Below, in pieces: positions 34,219 through 46,385 of a DNA stretch of 64,000 nt. This DNA is from Moniliella sp. 'wahieum'. Its lineage: Eukaryota; Basidiomycota; Moniliellomycetes; Moniliellales; Moniliellaceae. Where the stretch lies: NCBI GenBank assembly GCA_003971905.1, contig RSEE01000006.1:682001-746000 (forward strand), given 5' to 3'. The notes under the pieces were generated by a model. The model was not told where the DNA came from. It saw only the letters and a list, made by a program, of their open reading frames with translations, and searched no databases. A program made the translations under genes and the position numbers. Position 1 is the first letter of the stretch. Every line of letters starts with the position of its first letter.

Positions 34219-35901
34219 TTAGCCTCTCTGGGCCAATGCAGCCTCCAAACGCTGCACTCTTTCCCACAGCTGGTCGTTCAATGCGCGCGCCTCGCTTAAG
34301 CCTATACGCAAATCTTCCTGGGGAAGTTGTAAAGGCTGCTCTTCACCCATCAACATCACATCCTCATCCGTTTCTCCCTTTTCCGCTACTTCCTCTTGCC
34401 TTACCTCAGGTGCCGAAGCGGCAAAAAAGTCCGGGGCCCATGCTTGGGCAAGAGGAAGAGTGGCAATCGGTTGAGCCAGACGGATGGGCCGATCATCAGA
34501 GGGAGTCAACGAATGGGCTTGGGCATACGCCCGCGTTACCCGCTCAAGGCGGTGGGGGATGCTGGGGGGACGGATGGCTGTACGTTCCCGGCCCGAGAGG
34601 CGAAGCGAACGGACTGTACCCCCCTGAACAGCGGAGATGAGGGAGGACGGGGTGCCCTCTTCTGCGCCAATGGGGAGGGAGGTGGCGTGCAAATCGGCTG
34701 GCGTACGCAGAGAGAGAATGGAGGTGATAGGGGGCAATTTGGTATGCTGGGTAGCCGCCGGCCCGGAACTTGTCAAGGAATCCACAAGACTGACAGTGCG
34801 TGTAGAACACGAAGGGAAGCAATGTCAACAAAGTGCAGCTTGCCCGAAGTTGTACCAAGGACGGCTTGAGGGCCCGTTGGAGACACGGCCATGGCCGAGA
34901 TGGGTTCGGCAAGGGGAAGCAGTGTGCCCTCGGAAGGGTCAATGCGATGAACCGAGTGTGGACCGAGTGCATTGATCGGTTCAAATCCCTCTTGCGGACG
35001 CTTCCTCCGCTTGCCAGAATCCGCAGAAGAAGCGAGAGGCTTACGGTACAAGTCGATACGGTAGAGTGTATTGCTGCCTGGAAGAGACCCATCAGGGCCG
35101 GGCGCATCCTGTGTGCAGGCAAGGACATAGCGCCCCAGCTCGTCCACCTGTACGTGCCCAACGGGGACGGGGAAGGAAAATGTACTGACGGCCCTACGCG
35201 TAGACAGGTTGAACCGTTTCACTGTTCCGTCCAACGAGGCCGAGTAGACTTGGCCAGGGAACATGCCTTGATGAACAAGGGACGTGATTCCAAGTGTGTG
35301 GTCCGTAAATACTGCCCAAGGAATCGGCTGGGGAGTAGCGGCCATGCCTCGTGCAAGCGAGGCAGGGTCGAGAATCGAGGCCAGTGTCCACACGCAGATC
35401 CGCCCGTCCTCGCCTCCAGATAGGAGAGCCTTGCCATCGGCCGTCCAGCGCAGCAGAAGAGATACCGGTTGGTAGTGGGCATCAAACGCATTGGCCAAGA
35501 GCTCCCCCGAACGCAGGTCCCACACGGAAATCGACCCATCTGGCGCGCCTGCGGCAAGCAGCGAGTAGACCGCGTTGCATCCCAGGCAAGTAGCTGCGGG
35601 GGGAGAGAGCTGAGCGAGCTGCTGCGGCGATTGGAACGAGTGGAGCGCTACAGCCGGCTTGTTGCTGGCGCCGCTGACCACGAGGCCCGCGTGGCCAGTG
35701 CTGTCGGCAAGGGCCGGCGCCACGGGGCAGAAAAGCAAGGCGCTCAGGGCCGACGGAATGGGGCTGCTGTTGCAGACGGAGCTGCAACAGCGGCGTTTGC
35801 GGAGACGGCTGGGCCGCATCCAGCAGCATCACGCCCGACGCATACGCAGGGGTGGCGCCCGTCGCCACCAGCAGTGCATCCCGCGCGATGGAAACGGCCA
35901 T
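34219..35901 (-). CDS. IPI3: WD40 pre-rRNA processing protein Ipi3/WDR18
   Basis: Ipi3 is the WD40 subunit of the Rix1 complex, which works with the Rea1 ATPase in pre-60S maturation. From ATG 35901 (MAVSIARDALLVATG) come WD blades: LLAAGAPDGSISVWDLRSGELL (~35510), LLSGGEDGRICVWTLASIL (~35410), VYSASLDGTVKRFNLSTRR (~35230) and VLGTTSGKLHFVDIASLRVLH (~34840). A tail follows with an Arg-rich linker (DSGKRRKRPQEGFEP) and a terminal coiled coil (LSEARALNDQLWERVQRLEAALAQRG) at TAA 34219-34221. The ordering and the C-terminal coiled coil match Ipi3. Frame breaks occur near 35790 and 34780. About 560 aa. Confidence 0.8.
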
Positions 35902-37082
35902 CGTGCTCGTCGTACAAAGCCAGGCCAGCCCAGCCAGGCCACACAAAATACCAGAAAGAGTAAACCAAGCGGCCGCGGCGAGTGTTAGAAAAAAAAAGGC
36001 GGACCAGGACAAAATCGGTGCAACTGCTCGTCTGCTGTATTGGTGGTCAGGTTCATTGTTCAAATTCCTGAGTAGGGTTGGTTGCTGGTTGCCCCCCCGG
36101 TGCCCCACCTGTCCGCTGGCTCATCGACGCACTTACTTGTGCAAGAGACCTTTGGAGCCCTGCCGACCGCGCCTGGCTCAGTCCCGCCTCCAACCTCGAC
36201 GATGGGCGGATGACTGTGCTTCCCAGGGTGCTGCCGCATGCCGAATGACGTGTGACCCAATCTCAAGCTCCCACGAAGCGATTGAGGCAATGGAACAAGC
36301 CCGCAAGATGGTGGTGCCATGTGGGCCAGGCTCAGTATCTCGGCTCTCGTTCTGGTCAACTTTCCAGACTTTTTGCTCATCCGAGGGCGTGTTCAATTGG
36401 CTCAAGGGAGTAGCATCCATACTGCTCTGTACAGTGGGACAGGCTTGATTGATGCACGTCTCTTCATCTCAAGCAAGACGGCCATCAGTCGATGTTTGAC
36501 TTCGGGGGGCGTAGACGGCAGCGGTACAAACAATAGAGACCAATGCCAGTCATTCCTCTCACCTCACCCTTTCCGACTTGCCACTCTCTACTGTGGGACT
36601 GGGGATCTGTGCATCCGATCCCCTAGACTGATGTGGCAACAGCTGGCCTGTATTCAAGAGAGCGTGGGATTGACTGCGGACGCAGCCAGAGGAGCAGCCC
36701 AGCAAACCAGGCACCAAATAGTACCCTGATGGCCAGGGAATACGTTGCCTTCCAAGCAATCGCAAAGGGGAGGGAGCAAGTCGAAAGCCCAAACCCGGAA
36801 GCCCAAGCCGGGGTCAAAGCGCAAAACTAACCTGCGCCTAGAGTAAAGCTGGTCCGCCATGCTCTCTTCTCCTATGTGGTGCCTGTCCTCCACTTGTCCG
36901 TTTCAGTCCACGCATGCTGGCGGCTGTATGATGATGATTTGTGTTGTCTGCTTGTGAGAGTTTCCATGTCCGAAGGCACGACGTCTATTGAAAACCATAT
37001 ATTCCCGGCAGAAGTAGCCCAGATGAAGACGCAAGGTATCTAGCCTGTGAGCTGAAGACTTTGATGCACCAACCTTCAGCAC
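35902..37082. other. intergenic or unrecognised small genes
   Basis: 1.2 kb between IPI3 and FUN14. On the minus strand a start MADQLYSRR (36860) is followed by a GTTAGT donor-like site. A hydrophobic helix (LFGAWFAGLLLWL, ~36715) is read downstream in another frame, so a small spliced membrane protein is possible. On the plus strand, ORFs at 35852-36448 and 36319-36729 overlap it. I cannot choose between them. Confidence 0.3.
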
Positions 37083-37770
37083 TCAGCCCAGACGGATGCC
37101 AAGAACAAACCCAGCTAGGAAGGTGGCGCGTTCCTGCATGTTGTGGGTGAGAAAGTGAGCAAAGCGTTGGAAGATGCGCCAAGCCTTGGATGCGTGAGGG
37201 GACGCAGGGTCCTCTGGCCCGCCAGCAGCCACTTCGACCACGCGTCGTACCGCGACGCAAGCGCACTCCAGTTGATCGAGATCCAGTTCTAAATGGGGTT
37301 AGCTATCATTGTCGCCCGTGCAACCCGGCTGAACTCGAGGAGAGGAGAGAAGAGGCAAGAGATCGGACATACCTGCGAGCTCATGTACTGTAGCAGAATA
37401 TAGATCCCGCCCAAGGCGAATGCGATTACCTTGAGTCCCTTTTAACAAACACACCCGAGCAGATGCCGGCGACTGTACCAAATCCGAGTTGCTTAGCATC
37501 GAGAATGGACTTGGGTGGAAGCGGCTGCGAAGGGTCGGGCAGCGGCAACTCCTTTTCCTTGTCGTTTGCGGGAGGAGTGGCGAGAGGAGGGGGCTCGTCA
37601 TCGCAGTGCACCGTCTGGGTCCTCCAGCCCGCGAAACTCATCCACAGGGCGGCGACGCCAGCCCACAGCGTGTGGCGCACTTGCGGACGGGAGGCGGTGC
37701 GGACAGAAGCGGGGATGGCGAGCACGCGGCCAGAGCCAGGACGCACATTCCGAGCCAGGCTGGAGCCCAT
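37083..37770 (-). CDS. FUN14: FUN14-domain mitochondrial outer membrane protein
   Basis: FUN14-family proteins sit in the mitochondrial outer membrane and in animals (FUNDC1) act in mitophagy; the yeast role is less clear. The N-terminus (ATG 37770, MGSSLARNVRPGSGRVL) is basic and presequence-like, and an upstream start at 37817 in a shifted frame is possible. The signature LGFGTVAGICSGVFVK (~37470) leads after a one-base break in a T4 run (37440-37443) into GGIYILLQYMSSQ. An intron (donor GTATGT, 37287-37373 approx.) joins to NWISINWSALASRYDAW. A second break near 37200 gives the typical end NMQERATFLAGFVLGIRLG at TGA (37083-37085). About 195 aa. Confidence 0.85.
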
Positions 37771-38372
37771 GCCGAGCGCAATGGCAACGGGGCGCACGGA
37801 GGCAGGTGGTGAGCATGGTGAGTGGGGCAGGGGGGGTGGAGGCGGTGAGAGGGGCTCCGATAAGTGCTCTGCGATAGGACGACTTGGCAACTGGCTGGCT
37901 GCACAGCCCCCTCAGAGGCCCACGTGATACGCGTGGTGCACGCCTTGCACCGATCCCGCCCCCTTTTGTTTGCCCGCATGGGCCGATAGATGGCTGACCG
38001 TGGCGCGTAACGAGAGGGACGTGGACTGACAACCAACCGCTGAGGGGAACAGAGGCGTATACTTCTGCGTCGTCTTGTCCACCTCCACCGCACTCACCGA
38101 ACGCCTAAGGGCTCTGTTAACCCACTGCGTTCAGTACTGCCTGGCCTGTAGTTGAGAGTTGGTGAGTCCAACGGCGCTTGCGTTACTGTCCCCCTTGGAC
38201 CTCAAGTCTCCTTGGCGTTCTACAAACACTACAGAATTTTAAGTGGTTTGGGCTATAGGAGAATGAAGGATGCCCCCGCCTCATCCTCTTGACCACCAAA
38301 ATAGACAAAGTCAATGCAGAAAAAAGAAAACATAACTAGGAATCAACCGCCGAACAAAGGGCAGTCAATAGG
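37771..38372. other. intergenic, FUN14 promoter and CLASP 3' flank
   Basis: 600 bp with no recognisable gene. Several short minus-strand ORFs at 37598-38097 are frame shadows of the FUN14 leader. Confidence 0.45.
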
Positions 38373-41300
38373 CTAACGGAAGCCGCCCACGAGGATGATG
38401 GTCTCTTCAGCCTCCGATTCGTCGCACAGACTCATCGAGGCGGACGAGTCAGCCATAGGCGAAGTTGGTTGGACCGCGGACCGCAACAAAGACATGCGGC
38501 TCTTGGATTTGCGACTGCCTCGGGGGCTCGAGGGCGGAGGAGTGTTCACAGATCGCTCGGCTAGAATAGACCTGGCGCCAGGCGGAGCAGGAGCAGGGGA
38601 TGCCTGCGAAGCTTTCATGGGGGAGGAGGAGGCCATGCAGGTCTGCATGTCACTGGAGTAGATGGGCTGAGAGGGAGGAACCATGCGGGCGTAGAGGCGC
38701 GGGACCTTGAAGGAGAGATTGGGGCCGGACAGGCTCCTGCTCCACCCCAGAACCCTCCTCACCCGCTTCAGAATCAAGCTCATCGACCTCACCGTCAAGC
38801 TCGCTTTCGTCCTCCTGTCCCTCCTGTTCCGCCAGCGTCTCTGCTCTTGCGTCTTCTCCGACACCGGAGTTTTCTCCAGCTTCTCCTGTTCCCCCTGTTC
38901 CTCCTGCGCCTGCGTCATCTCCTGCTCAGGAGCATTCTCCTCATTGTGTTGTTCAAGCTCCTCAAGCTCCAGCTTCGGCTCCTCGGGCTCCGGCTCCAGC
39001 TCAGGCTCTAGCTCAGGCTTAGGTACCATCTCAGGCCCCTTCTCCTGCTCCTGCTCAGGCTCCTGCTCAGGCTCCTGCTCAGGCTCCTGCTCAGGCTCCG
39101 GAGCCTCCAAATTCGGTCCCTCAAGCCCCTCGTGCTGCAGCTGCAGCTGCAGTTCCTCCTCCTCCTTCTCCTTCTCGGGCTCTTCCATTGGAGACACAGC
39201 TTCGACGTGAGCTTCAGCCTCCGCATCGAAGGCGGGCTCTGGCTCCATGTCCACCTGCATTTCCCAGGGGACGATGGGGCAACGGATGCGCGTGTCGAGT
39301 CTGGCAAAAGAACCACGGTCACATCCACCGCAGAGTGGTCCTGCTCTCCTGTGGGGCGAAAAGGGCTGAGCGGAGACATGGACATGGGCAGAGGCATGGG
39401 CAGGCAAAGGTCGCATGAGACGGTCACCGCGCGTAGGGGCCGGCGACAACCCCGCCTCGTCCGCCGAGCGTTTCTGACCACTGATCTGCGCGGCACCATC
39501 AAGCAATCCTCGCTTGCCTGTTCCAACGACTCTGCCGCACCCGAGCCAGGAAGGCGTGGAGCAGCAAGGTCGTGCGACTCGGTCGGCACCGCCGCCTCCC
39601 CCTCAGGTGCTGTTGGTGCGGCCGTGTGCTCAGGTTCTTGAGTAGCGGGAGCCGAATCCTTTGTCGGCTCTGTAACGACGGCCTCGGCCAATAAGGCGTC
39701 GGTCTCGGCAGCCATGGGCGCCTCGGACATTTGGTTGACGGGGGCCTCGCTTTGATTCGGGCTAGGTGTTTCGGACGGGGCAGTCTCAACGCAAGCCTCG
39801 GCCGATGGCGAGAAGGGAGCCTGCTCGAGAGTCTCCTCGGAAGAGTGCTTGGGAGCCATCGAGAGTCTTCGCGGAAGAGTGCTCGGGAGCCTGTGCAATA
39901 GCCTGTTCGGAAGTTTGCTCGAGAGCCTGCATGGGAGTGCTCAGGGACCTGCTCAGGAGCCTGCTCAGGGACCTGCATGGGAGCCCGCTCAGGGACCTGC
40001 TCAGGGACCTGCTCAGGAGCCTGCTCAGGGACCTGCTCAGGAGCCTGCTCAGGGACCTGCTCAGGAGCCTGCTCAGGAACCTGCTCAGGAACCTGCTCAG
40101 AAGTCTGCTCGGGGGCTCGAACGGGTGGGAGAACAGGAGCGTCAAAGGAACCTTGGTTGGGTGGTCCGTCGTTGGCTCCATCAGCACCGGGCGCGTCGCC
40201 CCTGGTCGACGTCCAGCGACTGGTCACCAGCCTCACCGAGGGTTGGCCTGCGTCGGGAGCGACGGGGGGCATGGCCATGCCCCCTTCTTCTCCATCCGTG
40301 CTGGCGCCACCTCCACCTGAGAGGGTGGCTCGATCTGCGCAGAAGGAGGACCGGATACGTGGCGCGAAGATCCATCCTGGCTACCAGGCGCACTAGGCTC
40401 CGTAACGGTGTGCAAGGCGCGGGCAAGTGGGACTAGGCGCCTTGGGGTCCTTGGCTTGCTTCTGGGGTCCCGGGCCAGCAGCTGGGTCAGCGGCGCGGAA
40501 CGCGGTGCAGGAGCCGCGGCTTCGGAGGGTACGGCCGTGGCGGGGCCGGAGCAAAGACGGGGGCGGGGGACGGCGTGCATTTTGCTCGGCACACGCGTCG
40601 ACGCGGCCGGGCAGGGAGGCAGCAGTCGGAGCGGTCAAACGCGACTGTACCTCCTTCTTGGGCGGCCGGGCTGCAGGAGCTGCGCCGCCTGTTTCTGCTG
40701 TCGCTGCCGGCCTGACCTGCTTTGGTGCTGGCTTGACCGCGCCTTGCCCGAGGTTTGCAACGGTGTCCGCTTAACCAATTGAACGGTCGAGCGGGTAGAG
40801 GATGACACCTTCTTCTCCACGCGCGGCTTGGCAGTCGAAACCATGGATTTGGCCTTGGCCATCTTCCCCGGCGCCTGGGCCGGTCGGATGGGCTTGGTAG
40901 AAGATGGTGGGCCAGCAACGGTGGTAGAGCCAAGGCGCGATGCTGGTCGGTCGGGCTAGAGGCTTAGCCTGCCTTGATCCGGGCGGGCAGGAGGGAGTTG
41001 CGCGGAGGCGGGGCGGAGGCGGAGGCAGCGGCGGGCGGATGCGGGGCAGAGTGGGAAACAGGCTTGGTCAACGTGTGGACGCCGACCTGTTCCCCGTGCT
41101 GGCATTCGAGGCAGCGCGGATACCTTGACTGACACTCCTTGCGGGTGGGGGCGCATCAGAACGGGGTGCTGCGCCAGAGGCGGTGGGGACGCCAGCGAGC
41201 CCATGCGACTAGCCGGCCGCGCAAGGTTGGACGTGTTGGGACGGAAGAGCGTGTTGGGACGACGGGTGCGGACCGAGGTCAAAGGTGGAGCGGCGGCTGT

Positions 41301-43486
41301 CGAGGTCAAATTCGAGGTTGACGTTGTTGCCGCATTCTGCACCGTGGGTGCGGCCGGTACTGCGGCAGAACTCGGTACTGCTGCAGCCGAGCCTGGCACT
41401 GTGGGTACGGATGCCACTGGGGCGGAAGAAGTCTGAGTTGCTCCACCGACAGCGGCAGGAGCTGCATGGGAGGGAGAGCGAGATGACACGGCGGTGGAAC
41501 TCTGGGGAGGGAAGGAGCTGGCCTTTCCCTGCGACGGTGGGTCCTTGGCAGCCACAGGCACCACCTCTGGCTCCACTGGTCCGGACTTCACTTGGCTAGG
41601 CTTTACTTGGCCAGACTCCACTTGGCTCGATTCCCCTTGGCTCGGCACCGGCGCTGTCTCTGCCACTCGATCCGTTGCCTTGGGCGTGGAGGAGGTCTCC
41701 ATCACTTTGCCATCCGCGAGGGGCGGGCAAGGTTGTCTGGCTCGCTGTCATTTACCTCCGATAGAAGCTGAACAGGCGCCGATCGGTCCAGAGACGGACG
41801 GGGAAGCGGAGCCGTATGGGCTTCCGCAGGCAAGGGGAGCAGGGGCGCGGTATGGGACTCAGAAGGAGTCTTTTCTCTTTCCGAGTGCTCCCCTTTGGGG
41901 CCGACGCGTCTGCTTGCACAGTGGCTTGGATATGTGAGGGGAGATGGTGAGGGGTGTGGGTGTGGGGGTGAGAGGGAGTTAACCCGAATGCGAGGCATCG
42001 AAGTATCAAAGAGGTCTTCCTCTTGTCTCGGCACCCGGCGCGCGTGCATCGTGCTCAATGAACCAGCCGTGCTGGTGGAGCCAACAGAAGCGGATGAGGC
42101 CAGCTGGACTCGGCGTGCCCTTGGGCGAAATGGTTCGCCACCACCCATTGGTACATTGTCCCGCTCGTTCGGGCCCTCACGTGCGTCCTGGGACGGTGAC
42201 GGCTCGTTGACCAGGGGGGCACGCGTCTCTCCTGTCCACCGCAGAGCTGGATTGACAGTGGGCGGGGGGGCGGGGGGGGAGAAACGCTGCGCAAGGCCAT
42301 CGCACTAGCCGGGCGAGGAGGCCGTTTGAGTTCGGTGCCAGTGCGTGCTACACTACTCCCGATGCCGAGCGAGCTGGAGCTTGACGCTGAGAGCGGAGGC
42401 ATGGCAGCAGAGACGGTGCGGGTGCGCTGACCGAGCGCGGCGCGCATTTGAAGGCGATACTGGGCCATGGTATCGTCCTGCCGCGTCCCAGCACTCGAAG
42501 CTGGGCGGGCACGGGAGGCAGGGGTGGGGTGGGATGCGGCAGGGGTGTGCAATGAGGGGGCCGCCCCCAGAGGGCGGGGTGTGGCGACCTTGCGAATGCA
42601 CCGGGGGAGGGCGCGCGGGCTCAGGAGGAGGAGGCGGGGCAGCGGCGGGCGGGGAAGGCAAGTGAAGAGGCTCGATGGAGGGGCGATAGGTGCCTTTCTT
42701 GGGAAGGCCAAGCCGTTGGCGCTTGGTGGTGGTGTGAGGGTGTTGGCATACCTTTGTAGGGCACAATGTCAGTATCAGACTTCCAAACGGTAAGAAGGGG
42801 GAAGACGTACGCCTCGACACGTCGAGTGTAGCGCTGCTCGTACAGTCCAAACAGGATCTTGCCGTAGCCGCGCACCTCGTTGGCCGAATCGGACACGGAG
42901 GCGGTGAGGATCTGCTCGACCATGCTTGGTACGGGGGTGCGCATCAGCCGATGAGCCACCTTGTCAGGAAACGATTGGAGCAGGGTGATTGTGAGCTGCA
43001 CAACGCCGAGCGCACTTGGCTGTCCTTGGATGCGAGCTCGGGCACGAGCAAGCGGAGGAGCGGGGAAGGAAGGGGGCAGTAGGCCATGATGAGCGACAGG
43101 GTCTTGACTGCGCGGGCGCGGAAGACCTTGTTGGTGCGGCGAGGATTTCGAGGAGCGGGGGCACATAGACGGGGATCAAGACATCGAAGCGATCCCGAGA
43201 CGGGGGGCGAGGGAGGCGAGGAAAGAGGTGGCGACGCCGCTCAAGCCAGAGCGGATGGAGCAGACGCTGTTGGCGACGGCGTGCTGATGCGGCTTGGACC
43301 AGGCCGATAAAGGAGGGGCGCTTGTAGGCGCCGGCCTTGGTTGCGGCCTCCAGGCGGGCAAGGGCGCGGGAGAGCTTGTCCCACGTGTCCTCGCCTCGGG
43401 GACGGCGAGCTGGTGCGCAATGTCGTCGATGGTGGCGGCGAGCTCCGCATCGGAGCCGACAAGGACGGGGGGATTCTTGGGCGCAT
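38373..43486 (-). CDS. STU1: CLASP/Stu1-type microtubule-associated protein
   Basis: CLASPs bind tubulin through TOG domains and stabilise spindle or cortical microtubules. Starting near ATG 43486, the N-terminal TOG reads [30 protein letters not shown] (~43400), [53 protein letters not shown] (~43120), [20 protein letters not shown] and [17 protein letters not shown] (~42840). After an intron (42752-42810, donor GTACGT) comes ~1,400 aa of Ser/Pro/Ala-rich sequence with basic patches, a PEQ repeat region (39042-40110) and a C-terminus rich in phosphorylatable [10 protein letters not shown]. About eight frame breaks. The C-terminal part (38373-39900) is joined by continuity of low-complexity frames only, so it could be a separate gene. 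Confidence 0.72.
39042..39107 (-). repeat. 12-bp coding tandem repeat (EPEQ)
   Basis: A near-perfect repeat of TGCTCAGGCTCC on the plus strand encodes Pro-Glu-Gln-Glu units on the minus strand inside the CLASP-like gene. Such arrays expand by slippage and are expected to vary in length between isolates. Confidence 0.75.
39940..40110 (-). repeat. 24-bp coding tandem repeat (PEQVPEQA)
   Basis: Repeats of CAGGGACCTGCTCAGGAGCCTGCT-type units encode alternating PEQV and PEQA on the minus strand. The other frames are open too because the unit has no stop on either strand, which creates several long shadow ORFs. Confidence 0.8.
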
Positions 43487-44015
43487 GCTGGGGGGGGGGG
43501 GGGCAGAGGCAGGGGCAGAGGCGAGGCAGACGGAGGCGGCAGGATGGATGACGCTGCTCAATCGCTGCTTGTGCGTAGAAGTTGCGCCGCGCCGGCTGTT
43601 TGGCGGGCGGCGCCAGTCACGTGCCACAACGCGTGCAGGGCGCGTGGGAGGCCCAGCAGGTGTGGTCACATGACCTGTCGCTGCAATTTCACGTGCCACC
43701 GGCTGCAGGGGGGTGGGGGCGGCGGTAGGGTTAGTGTGGCGCCCCGCCACCGCGCAACGCCGCCACAGCGGCAGGGGCTCCGACGACGATCTCAGTCAAT
43801 CAGCAGTAGTCATCGACGCTTCCTCCCTCCATCCTATTGCCACAGGGCCACCTATAGACGCTTTGCTGTGGCGACACTCATAGCAGCTACGAGCAAAGAT
43901 AGTCAACGACTATGTATGGTCTTGTTGTGTTTCAATTGCGCCTCTCCTTCCCCCCCCCGCGCCTTGCACAGAGTCTCCGCCCCTCCGCCTCCCGCCTCCC
44001 GCCTCGCCTCTCGTC
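43487..44015. promoter_or_regulatory. divergent promoter of CLASP and PKA genes
   Basis: 530 bp between divergent starts. A 14-G run (43490-43503) lies directly against the CLASP start. Read on the minus strand it is a C14 tract followed by AG, resembling a splice acceptor 1-2 nt before ATG. The right side (43930-44010) is a C-rich leader for PKA. Confidence 0.45.
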
Positions 44016-45207
<1,192 letters not shown>

Positions 45208-46385
45208 CCCTGTCGCTCCGCACCGAACACCCCTTTGTCTTCTTCTCCCGTCTTGCTTGTCCCTTTGACGGATCGCTTTGTGCAATGGGCCCACGTTCGA
45301 GTGGGAGAGTCTATGCACTTGGATCGCTGGTTTTTGGTACTTGGTGCTGGGGTCGTTCTACATGCGGTAGCCTGACCTGAAGTCCGAGCTCTGGGCCTGA
45401 TATAGCGACATTGCCTCCCGCCGGTATGCATTGAGACCTGAAATCGTTGCATATTATGCCCATACTACAGTGTTGTGGCTCTTGTTGCGAACGGGGGACG
45501 GGTGGATACAATCACTGTGCCCTGTGGCTATAATACAGTTTCTCCCTCTCACGGTAAAACCGCAATATATTGCTTGTGCAAGTGCCAGGCTGTGTATTAG
45601 AACCAGCTTGGTAGCGCAGTAAAAACGTGCCGGTGGCCATGCAATCATACACAGCCGAGAGGTACTGCGGGGTCGAGACTCCCATTTCAGCCTCACTTTT
45701 CTCTAGTGTGGTTTCCCTTGTTGGGAAGGGCAACCTCAAACAGGATGAGGGCTATTCTATGGACAGGCAAATAACTTGTCGAGCGCAAACAAACAAGGAG
45801 ACTGGTGTGGGGCGTAGCATTTGCCTTTTGCCTTTTGGGCGTAGTCTTTTCCAGGCAGGATGAGATCACTTCTTCGTGGCTCCTCTGTTGTTACCAGAAC
45901 GAATCGGTAGCATTATGAAACGGTAGAGGGTAGGTATATCACCCTAGTGAACATTCGGGCGGATAGCTCAGTTGGTAGAGCGCACGCTTCGCATGTATTT
46001 CCGTGCATCTGTGTGAGGTCTGGGGTTCGATTCCCTATTCGTCCAAGTTTTTTAGTCCGCATCGATGCTGCTACAGAACGTGTTTTTCTTTTGTCGTGGC
46101 CTACACTCTAGATCAATCCCAGTACAATGGCAACTGCTTGCAGCCTCTAAGGAGCTTTTGTCTTACGGGGCTGGAGATGATACAACACCTTTACGCCGAT
46201 AGAGAGGCATGTTATAGCGTACCAATAATAGTGAAGACCGGGGAAAAAAGAAGGGTACTGCGGATGGGAGACAAAAGTGGGGAACGTCCAGAAGGACTAT
46301 AGGACCAGAAAAGTGAGACAACCTGCACCGCGGGGGGAGGGACGGGATGCCGGAACCGCCATCGGACAACACACCAGCCAGAGGG
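45208..46385. other. intergenic region carrying tRNA-Ala
   Basis: Convergent gap of 1.2 kb. Apart from the tRNA at 45957-46045 only short unsupported ORFs are present. Composition is more AT-rich than the flanking genes. Confidence 0.5.
45957..46045 (+). tRNA. tRNA-Ala(CGC) with 16-nt intron
   Basis: Acceptor GGGCGGA/TTCGTCC pairs throughout with two G-U pairs; discriminator A at 46045. D arm GCTC/GAGC. Anticodon stem CACGC (45983-45987)/GTGTG (46011-46015). The loop is TTCGCA, then an intron at 45994-46009, then T, giving anticodon CGC (Ala, codon GCG). T arm TGGGG-TTCGATT-CCCTA. Mature length is 73 nt. The intron sits at the canonical 37/38 site. Confidence 0.92.

Noticed and set aside
39940..40110. 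Regular repeats that could suggest a CRISPR array
   Set aside because: The units are directly adjacent 24-bp coding repeats with no unique spacers, in a eukaryotic genome.
39766..40436. Several long plus-strand ORFs (up to 195 codons) over the CLASP tail
   Set aside because: They are products of the tandem repeat, which lacks stops in all frames. Composition is repetitive and the minus frame is continuous with the CLASP protein.
41125..41599. Plus-strand ORFs antisense to the CLASP Ser/Ala-rich region
   Set aside because: Frame shadows of GC-rich low-complexity coding sequence.
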